From Flavobacterium sp. BFFFF2 (GTDB lineage Bacteria > Bacteroidota > Bacteroidia > Flavobacteriales > Flavobacteriaceae): a DNA stretch of 64,000 nt. The stretch covers positions 1 through 64,000 of the forward strand of contig NKJD01000016.1 of the NCBI GenBank assembly GCA_002256385.1, read 5' to 3'. Positions 60,420 to 64,000 of the stretch are shown here, piece by piece (positions within the stretch are counted from its first letter, which is position 1; every line of letters starts with the position of its first letter). The position numbers and the translations under genes are program-made. The notes under the pieces are model-generated. The model saw only the letters and a program-made list of their open reading frames with translations, made no database searches and had not been told where the DNA came from.

Positions 60420-60515
60420 GTGGGGGTATGTGATGTGGTAATGTATCAAAGTTAGTGATGCCCTATTTTGCCAACGCAACCATTTTAAAATCAACAAAAA
60501 AAATGAATTTTTACT

Positions 60516-60547
60516 AAAAAAGACAAGTGGTATTACTTGTCTTTTTT
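60516..60547. terminator. Bidirectional terminator
   Basis: AAAAAAGACAAGT (60516-60528) pairs perfectly with ACTTGTCTTTTTT (60535-60547) around six bases. It can stop transcription from either side of the array edge. Confidence 0.85.
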
Positions 60548-60589
60548 AGTTTTGATCTGCTCTTAAATGGCACGCAATTTAGAAATTGT

Positions 60590-60775
60590 AGCTGCCCTGC
60601 GGAAACAAAGTGTCTAGTTTTAGTAGGTGCTGTTCGTAAAAAACCTGAAACTTTAAACCTGAAACTTTAAACAAAAAGTTGCGTGAGGGATGGCAGTGGC
60701 ATCCTTTTGCTTTAGCAAAAGATATAACGGACAGCCCGACCCGCCTCGCCTTAGGCAGGCGGGGCACGCCCAAAT
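60590..60775 (+). repeat. Dispersed repeat with hairpin module
   Basis: Second copy of the 31540-31775 type: GTGCTGTTCG-like lead, ACTTTAAAC heptamers, GCGTGAGGGATGGCAGTGGC, hairpin TTTTGCTTTAGCAAAA and ATATAACGGACAGCCCG, then a GCCTCGCC/GGCGGGGC stem. Confidence 0.82.
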
Positions 60776-60824
60776 CTTACGCCTGTTTGTACGCTGTCAA
60801 TATGTTACATGCAGCACACCCCAA

Positions 60825-63050
60825 TCACTCCTCATCGGGCAAGTTCAGCGCTTTTCGGATGATGACCTCAAACGCTTGGTCGTCGGGAGACGGCATTTTG
60901 GCATTGACAAATTTTCCGTTGGCATCAATGAGCATGAACCGCGGAATGCCTTCAACGTTGTACTTTTTACCAAAATCATCTTTGTCATTGATATGACCAT
61001 GCATAATGGTTTTTGTTTTGGATTTTGCTTCAATGTACCATTTTTTCACATCCTCATCAATGCTTAAACTCACAAATTGAATTTTTTTGTTTTTGTATTT
61101 CAAGGCCAGTTTTTCAAAGTATGGTGCCTGTTGTTTACATGGCCCGCACCAAGTGGCCCACACATCAACAACCACATGCTTGCCTTTTAGCGTGGCTGGA
61201 TTAATTAGGGTACCATCGGTGGTTTGGGCGACAAAATTGGGGATTACTTTTCCTTTACCTAGGCTTTCAATTTCCTTATAAACAACCCCAATTTTGGTTT
61301 GGTATTGCACATTGGTAAATTGAGGCTGGTATGTGGCAATTAGTCGGCGCCGTTCTTCGCTGCTGTTGGCATCGGCCAAACTTTTTCGCACCTGCCAAAA
61401 TAACAATTTATCACGGAAATGGCTTGATTTCAACTTTGAAATTTCAATGACAGCTTTCTGATTTTCGTCAATATCTTGCTTATTTTTAAGCACCAATTGG
61501 CTTTTAATATAATTGAAATACGACTCGTTGGTTAATAAGCTCTCATCGGTTAACGACAACTTGCTTTGCATTTCTTTGATTTGTGAAGTGGCTTTAGTTG
61601 GTTCATTCGGATACAATGCCAATCGCTTTTTGACCAAATCTTGCCAGAGATTTAAATATTTGGTGGTGACTAATTTTTCGCTGCGCTCGGTATAGTCAGA
61701 TTTGCCTACATAATTGTCAATGGTTCTGAATGAATTTGGTTTCATCAAAGCGTCTTTCCATTCGTTATAAATGGCTTTGATAATGATTTTGGGCTTATCA
61801 AGGTCAATATTGTCGCGCAGGTAATACTCTGCCATGCTATAATTAAATTCCGTTTCTTCATTCATTTGGTTTTCGGCCAAACGGGTGCCTCTATAGTCAA
61901 ATTTAACATCGTTGCCATAAACTTTACCATCTAAATAAATACTGTCATGCGTGCCGAAAAACAAAGAACTTTTGATTTTCCCGTCAATAATACATTCATA
62001 ATAGTCGGCAATGACTTTGTCGGTGATTTCATAGTGAAAAGTATTGTTCTTAATCGGAATAACGGCAATGGTATCATTGGCAATCCCATCTCTAATATAT
62101 ATGTTTTGGAAAGTGCCGCTGCTGTGAATGGTGCCACAAATGATGGTTTTGGTGTGATTGGCCATTTCATTGGGTTTCAATAGCCAAAACAATAGAACGT
62201 TGCCAAAAAGAAGCACGCCCAGCAAACTAAATAGTTGCGTGGAATTGCCCCAAAAAGCCGATTTAAAACGTTTATGTTGATACCATCCGAACCCAATGTA
62301 CAAAAACATTAAACTCATAACAATTCCAATGTATTCCGTAAATAGCAAATAATGTCCTACTTGGCTCCCATTAGTTGTGTCTGCCACTTTGGCCAAAATT
62401 TCATAGGGATACCAAACGGGCGTAAGTTTAAAAGGGCTTAAGAACATGGTGAGCAGCAACCCAAAAAAGCCAATAAGTATGGACCAAATAAAACTTGACA
62501 TGAGCACCGAAATCACATATTGCAAGCTTGTTACCAACAATGCCGCTAAAAAAAACCGAATCAACAAGCTCAAAATTTGATACAACGGCAATTCAAGTAG
62601 TGCATTTTTTGGAATTGTAATGCAATATGTCAACAGCCATGCGCACAACAAGCTGGCCACCAAAAAAGACGCAATCGAAAGCAGATTGGCCACTAGTAAG
62701 GTCAAGAATTTGGAAAAATAAATCGAAAATTTATAGGCAGGTTGCGTTTCCATTAATTGCCAACCGCCGTTTTTATGGTCAATTTGGGTAATTCTACTTA
62801 CCATAATAATGATGAATAGCGGAAAAAAGAAATTGGCGAACGGTGCTGCCGTGTCCTCAATAACTTTTGAATATAAATTATATGGAATCCCCGATTTTAT
62901 TTCGTTTGAATTCCTAATGAGGCAAACGATGAAATATAAAATAGGCGAAATGACACCCATAATCACGCTCGTCCAATAAAAACCGGTGCCTCTTTTTTTA
63001 ATTTGTTCTGCTTTAAAAGCCGTAATAAAATTGGTGAATCTAGTTTCCAT
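60825..63050 (-). CDS. ABC-2 permease fused to a TlpA-like thioredoxin domain
   Basis: In this 741-residue protein, residues 1-300 form an ABC-2 type permease with six to seven hydrophobic segments (FYWTSVIMGVISPILYFIV; FFFPLFIIIMVSRITQ; IGIVMSLMFLYIGFGW). Residues 305-400 resemble the DUF4369 lead domain of TlpA-like lipoproteins (TIICGTIHSSGTFQNIYIRD). The last 140 residues are a thioredoxin-fold redox domain with CxxC (VVVDVWATWCGPCKQQAPYF). The redox part should lie in the periplasm. The partner ATPase gene is upstream and overlaps by 11 bases. One continuous frame with no repeat at the joint argues for a true fusion. Confidence 0.87.
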   Translation of the reverse strand: METRFTNFITAFKAEQIKKRGTGFYWTSVIMGVISPILYFIVCLIRNSNEIKSGIPYNLYSKVIEDTAAPFANFFFPLFIIIMVSRITQIDHKNGGWQLMETQPAYKFSIYFSKFLTLLVANLLSIASFLVASLLCAWLLTYCITIPKNALLELPLYQILSLLIRFFLAALLVTSLQYVISVLMSSFIWSILIGFFGLLLTMFLSPFKLTPVWYPYEILAKVADTTNGSQVGHYLLFTEYIGIVMSLMFLYIGFGWYQHKRFKSAFWGNSTQLFSLLGVLLFGNVLLFWLLKPNEMANHTKTIICGTIHSSGTFQNIYIRDGIANDTIAVIPIKNNTFHYEITDKVIADYYECIIDGKIKSSLFFGTHDSIYLDGKVYGNDVKFDYRGTRLAENQMNEETEFNYSMAEYYLRDNIDLDKPKIIIKAIYNEWKDALMKPNSFRTIDNYVGKSDYTERSEKLVTTKYLNLWQDLVKKRLALYPNEPTKATSQIKEMQSKLSLTDESLLTNESYFNYIKSQLVLKNKQDIDENQKAVIEISKLKSSHFRDKLLFWQVRKSLADANSSEERRRLIATYQPQFTNVQYQTKIGVVYKEIESLGKGKVIPNFVAQTTDGTLINPATLKGKHVVVDVWATWCGPCKQQAPYFEKLALKYKNKKIQFVSLSIDEDVKKWYIEAKSKTKTIMHGHINDKDDFGKKYNVEGIPRFMLIDANGKFVNAKMPSPDDQAFEVIIRKALNLPDEE

Positions 63051-63966
63051 TTGCTGCGTTTTCGTCGGTGATTGTTAAAAACCATTCTTCCAATCCGTCC
63101 AGGATTTTCACTTCGTAAATGGCTGCGTGTTGACTGACCAGCTTTTGAATAAAAGCCGGAATCAATGATTTGTTTGCGATGTGTAGGGTCAATTGTTTGT
63201 CGGACAATAAGTGTACCGATGGGTAGTCGGGCTCCAGCACTTGTGCCCAATGTGCTGCTTGGTCAACGGTGATTTGCATTTTACAATAGCTGTTTTTTTG
63301 AGCAAGTTCTTCAAAAGTTCCCTCAAATCTGAGCGTACCTTTGCTGATGATGCCCACGTGGGTGCACATTTTTTCAATTTCACTCAACAAATGGCTCGAA
63401 ATAAAAATGGTGATGCCTCTTTCTTGATTGAGTTTGATGAGCAACTTTCTGATATCAATAATACCATTTGGATCCAAGCCATTTACCGGCTCGTCCAACA
63501 TGAGTAATTCGGGCTCACTAAGCAATGCCATGGCAATGGCCAAGCGTTGCTTCATGCCCAATGAATACTGTTTTGCTTTGCGGTGGCGGTCGTTTGTTAA
63601 GTCAACCAAGGCAAGGGTTTCCAGAATTTTATCTTCTGAAATGTTGCGAAGTTTGGCAATATACCGCAAGTTATCTTGGCCACTGAGGTGCAAATACAAC
63701 GCTGGCGATTCAACCAACGAACCAATTTTGTGAAACACCAGGGGCAATTGATCTTTCAGCGGTTTATTAAAAAGGGAAATGGCATTGCCTTGCTCAGGAA
63801 TGATGCCTGTCAGCAAGCGCATGGTGGTTGATTTCCCAGCGCCATTTGGCCCCAAAAAACCGTAAATAGACCCTTTGGGCACATTGATGGAAATGGCATC
63901 TAACACCTTGCGGCCTTTGGAATACTGAAAGTTTAAACAATCTGTTTGGATGATATATGCAGCCAT
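63040..63966 (-). CDS. ABC transporter ATP-binding protein
   Basis: This 308-residue ATPase has Walker A (FLGPNGAGKSTTMRLL), a Q-loop region, the signature YSLGMKQRLAIAMALL and Walker B (ELLMLDEPVNGLDPNG), followed by the H-loop (IFISSHLLSEIEKMC). The C-terminal 90 residues are the accessory domain of BcrA/CcmA-type exporters. With the fused permease it forms a two-gene transporter, likely for an antibiotic, lipid or small molecule. Confidence 0.93.
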   Translation of the reverse strand: MAAYIIQTDCLNFQYSKGRKVLDAISINVPKGSIYGFLGPNGAGKSTTMRLLTGIIPEQGNAISLFNKPLKDQLPLVFHKIGSLVESPALYLHLSGQDNLRYIAKLRNISEDKILETLALVDLTNDRHRKAKQYSLGMKQRLAIAMALLSEPELLMLDEPVNGLDPNGIIDIRKLLIKLNQERGITIFISSHLLSEIEKMCTHVGIISKGTLRFEGTFEELAQKNSYCKMQITVDQAAHWAQVLEPDYPSVHLLSDKQLTLHIANKSLIPAFIQKLVSQHAAIYEVKILDGLEEWFLTITDENAANGN

Positions 63967-64000
63967 TTGAAATAGTTTGTGCGAATGTCGGTAAAAAATG

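Larger units (their letters stand above)
60324..60824. other. End of cassette array and repeat copy
   Basis: It holds the third 3' boundary box (60342-60425), a second partial box (60437-60480), a terminator hairpin and a dispersed repeat (60590-60775). No gene is seen. Confidence 0.6.

Noticed and set aside
1..64000. tRNA and rRNA genes
   Set aside because: No cloverleaf with a GTTCGA-type T-arm and CCA-proximal stem, and no rRNA-like blocks, were noticed on either strand by eye.

Overview
The window looks like a chromosomal segment of a Bacteroidota bacterium. It has secreted proteins with C-terminal type IX secretion sorting domains, many Bacteroidota-type exported and lipoprotein genes, a diphosphomevalonate decarboxylase, a GldM-like domain, start regions without clear Shine-Dalgarno sequences, and a few TAnnTTTG-type -7 boxes. 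No tRNA, rRNA or CRISPR array was seen. All family names come from reading the sequence, not from database searches.

Region 1 (1-7900) is accessory DNA. It opens with the tail of a group II intron (maturase C-terminus plus RNA domains V/VI). Next is a lipoprotein whose C-terminus looks like a Tae4-type peptidoglycan amidase; its lipoprotein signal is out of frame across a run of ten G. A Tai4-like lipoprotein follows, then a leftover toxin tail, several small exported proteins, and a three-member family of membrane-anchored paralogues (one broken by a nonsense codon), each followed by a near-identical hairpin. A large dispersed-repeat cluster surrounds an XRE regulator/membrane protein pair.

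Region 2 (7900-35100) is mostly metabolic. A minus-strand cluster encodes reductive pyrimidine catabolism: PreT/PreA dihydropyrimidine dehydrogenase, dihydropyrimidinase, two unrelated N-carbamoyl-amide hydrolases, an NCS1 permease, a class III aminotransferase and a methylmalonate/malonate-semialdehyde dehydrogenase. Together they could take uracil or thymine to beta-alanine or beta-aminoisobutyrate and on to an acyl-CoA. Around it are yraN, an LD-carboxypeptidase, a DUF3109 protein, pth, an M48 protease, a GNAT acetyltransferase, aspartate kinase, three T9SS-type secreted proteins and diphosphomevalonate decarboxylase. The spacers are full of dispersed, tandem and heptamer repeats.

Region 3 (35800-49600) holds two minus-strand exported proteins, tspO, and a long plus-strand core block: nucleotidyltransferase, TPR protein, DUF4292 lipoprotein, EnvC-like protein, coaX, an outer-membrane barrel, a TPR-like protein, lptC, a small membrane protein and a PpiD-like chaperone, ended by a strong terminator.

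Region 4 (49600-60500) is the most unusual part. Three orphan RHS C-terminal tips, each followed by an exported immunity-like protein, sit between near-identical 5' and 3' boundary sequences. The tips look like a SleB/CwlJ-like hydrolase, a permuted NlpC/P60-like peptidase and a zincin. None has an RHS shell or a credible start codon. Between the first and second cassettes lies a candidate mobile element (XRE repressor, CHC2/Toprim/P-loop primase-helicase, two overlapping tyrosine recombinases, several long palindromes). A truncated copy of the XRE gene in front of the third cassette looks like the scar of a second, deleted copy of that element.

Region 5 (60800-64000) encodes an ABC transporter: an ATPase and an unusual ABC-2 permease fused to a TlpA-like thioredoxin domain.
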